Below, piece after piece: positions 4,385 to 5,428 of a stretch of 5,428 bases of DNA. The first letter of the stretch is position 1, and each line of letters opens with the position of its first letter. Source of the stretch: an uncultured Bacilli bacterium (GTDB lineage: Bacteria; Bacillota_I; Bacilli_A; RF39; UBA660). The stretch covers positions 1-5,428 of the forward strand of contig CANPXQ010000067.1 in assembly GCA_947586295.1 (NCBI GenBank), in the 5' to 3' direction. Under the pieces are notes generated by a model. It had not been told where the DNA came from and made no database searches. It saw only the letters and a list, made by a program, of their open reading frames with translations. Made by a program: the position numbers and the translations under genes.

Positions 4385-5428
4385 ATGTATGATGTTATAG
4401 TAGTTGGAGGTGGTCACGCTGGTTGTGAGGCTTCCCATATTGCGGCTCAAATGGGGGAAAAAACCCTTTTAATTACGGGAAATATAAACAATATAGCTGA
4501 TATGCCTTGTAATCCTTCAATTGGTGGAACAGCTAAAGGAATAATTGTCCGCGAAGTAGATGCCTTGGGAGGATTAATGGGTAAAATCGCTGATATTTCG
4601 CATTTACAAATAAAAATGTTAAATAATTCGAAGGGACCAGCAGTCAGATCTTTACGTTGTCAAGCTGATAAAATTACTTATCCTAAAAATATGCTTAATG
4701 CTTTAAAAAATACTAATAATTTAGAAATTAAAGAAGCAATGGTAGAAGATCTTATTGTGGAAGATAATATTTGTAAAGGAATTATAACAGCTGAAGGAAA
4801 AAAAATAACGTCCAAAACTGTTATTTTAACAACAGGAACTTATTTAAAAGGTAATATTTTAATTGGTAGTGAAAATACTCCTGGTGGTCCGCATGGTGAA
4901 GAAAGAAGTAACTATTTATCCGATAAATTAAAAGAATATGGGTTGAAAATAATAAGATTAAAGACGGGAACTCCGCAAAGAATAAAAAAAGATTCTATAA
5001 ATTTTAGTGTATTAAAAGAAGAAAAAGGAGATATTCATCCTTGGAAATTTTCATTTGATGATGATTATCAATACGATGTGACTAAACAACAATCTTGTTA
5101 TTTGGTTTATACAAATGAATTAACCCATCAAATAATTAAAGATAATTTAAATAAGAGTGCAATGTATGGTGGTTATGCAACGGGTATTGGTCCAAGATAT
5201 TGTCCTTCAATTGAAGATAAAATAGTGCGATTTAAAGATAAAGAACGGCATCAATTATTTTTAGAGCCAGAAAGTTTATTTTATGATGATTGGTATTTAC
5301 AAGGTTTTTCAACGAGTATGCCTAGAGATATTCAAGAAAAAATGGTTCATAGTTTAAAAGGATTAGAAAATGCAATTATTACAAAATATGCCTATGCAAT
5401 AGAATATGATGCCATAGATCCTTTACAA
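4385..5428 (+). CDS. mnmG: tRNA uridine-5-carboxymethylaminomethyl(34) synthesis enzyme MnmG (3' end outside window)
   Basis: This is the FAD- and NADH-dependent partner of MnmE, which forms the xm5 group on U34 of tRNAs. The reading frame is open from the ATG to the window edge, giving 348 of roughly 620 expected residues; the truncation is due to the window, not a mutation. Visible features: the FAD dinucleotide-binding motif GGGHAGCEA (8-16); MPCNPSIGGTAKG (40-52) with conserved Cys42; KGPAVRSLRCQADK (83-96); a second nucleotide-binding segment around TTGTYLKG (149-156); GGPHGEERSNYLS (167-179); TGTPQRI (194-200); and GIGPRYCPSIEDKIVRF (267-283) with conserved Cys273, followed by HQLFLEPE. 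All family-defining residues I can judge are intact. The missing C-terminal part should hold the MnmE- and tRNA-binding helical domain. It is probably cotranscribed with mnmE. Confidence 0.97.
   Translation, partial: MYDVIVVGGGHAGCEASHIAAQMGEKTLLITGNINNIADMPCNPSIGGTAKGIIVREVDALGGLMGKIADISHLQIKMLNNSKGPAVRSLRCQADKITYPKNMLNALKNTNNLEIKEAMVEDLIVEDNICKGIITAEGKKITSKTVILTTGTYLKGNILIGSENTPGGPHGEERSNYLSDKLKEYGLKIIRLKTGTPQRIKKDSINFSVLKEEKGDIHPWKFSFDDDYQYDVTKQQSCYLVYTNELTHQIIKDNLNKSAMYGGYATGIGPRYCPSIEDKIVRFKDKERHQLFLEPESLFYDDWYLQGFSTSMPRDIQEKMVHSLKGLENAIITKYAYAIEYDAIDPLQ

Overview
The window is a very AT-rich stretch of a Bacillota chromosome carrying the conserved origin-flanking cluster rpmH - rnpA - yidC - jag - mnmE - mnmG, all on the plus strand, with one extra regulator gene on the minus strand between jag and mnmE. 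Gene order, the YidC lipoprotein signal, the Jag protein and strong GGAG/AAGGA ribosome binding sites all point to Bacillota. The very low G+C and the short, A/T-rich intergenic regions suggest a reduced-genome Bacilli lineage (gut RF39/Erysipelotrichia-like or a Mollicutes relative); that placement is inference. All five tryptophans in the genes read here use TGG, and no gene contains an in-frame TGA, so the standard bacterial code fits and the Mycoplasma code does not.

Layout. Positions 1-328 hold no gene. About 66-227 is a dense cluster of degenerate DnaA-box-like 9-mers whose orientation flips at a perfect inverted repeat (172-193), in the place where Bacillota carry oriC between rpmH and a divergent dnaA. 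dnaA itself would lie to the left and is not in the window. A sigma-A-type promoter (269-298) then drives rpmH (L34), rnpA (RNase P protein) and yidC (membrane insertase), which are closely spaced or overlapping. A hairpin plus T-run overlaps the yidC stop, and a consensus promoter with a 17-bp spacer restarts transcription for jag (KH/R3H RNA-binding protein). jag ends in a second hairpin shared with the convergent Xre-family regulator gene. A divergent AT-rich intergenic region with an extended -10 promoter then leads into mnmE, followed 8 bp later by mnmG, which runs off the right edge.

Function. L34 and RnpA serve ribosome assembly and tRNA 5' maturation, YidC inserts membrane proteins co-translationally, and Jag/KhpB is an RNA-binding partner often encoded beside YidC. 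MnmE and MnmG together modify the wobble uridine (xm5U34) of certain tRNAs. This is a housekeeping region. I found no new multi-gene system. The points of interest are the symmetric origin-like repeat array, the stop-codon-embedded terminators, the inserted regulator and two start-site corrections (jag and mnmE).
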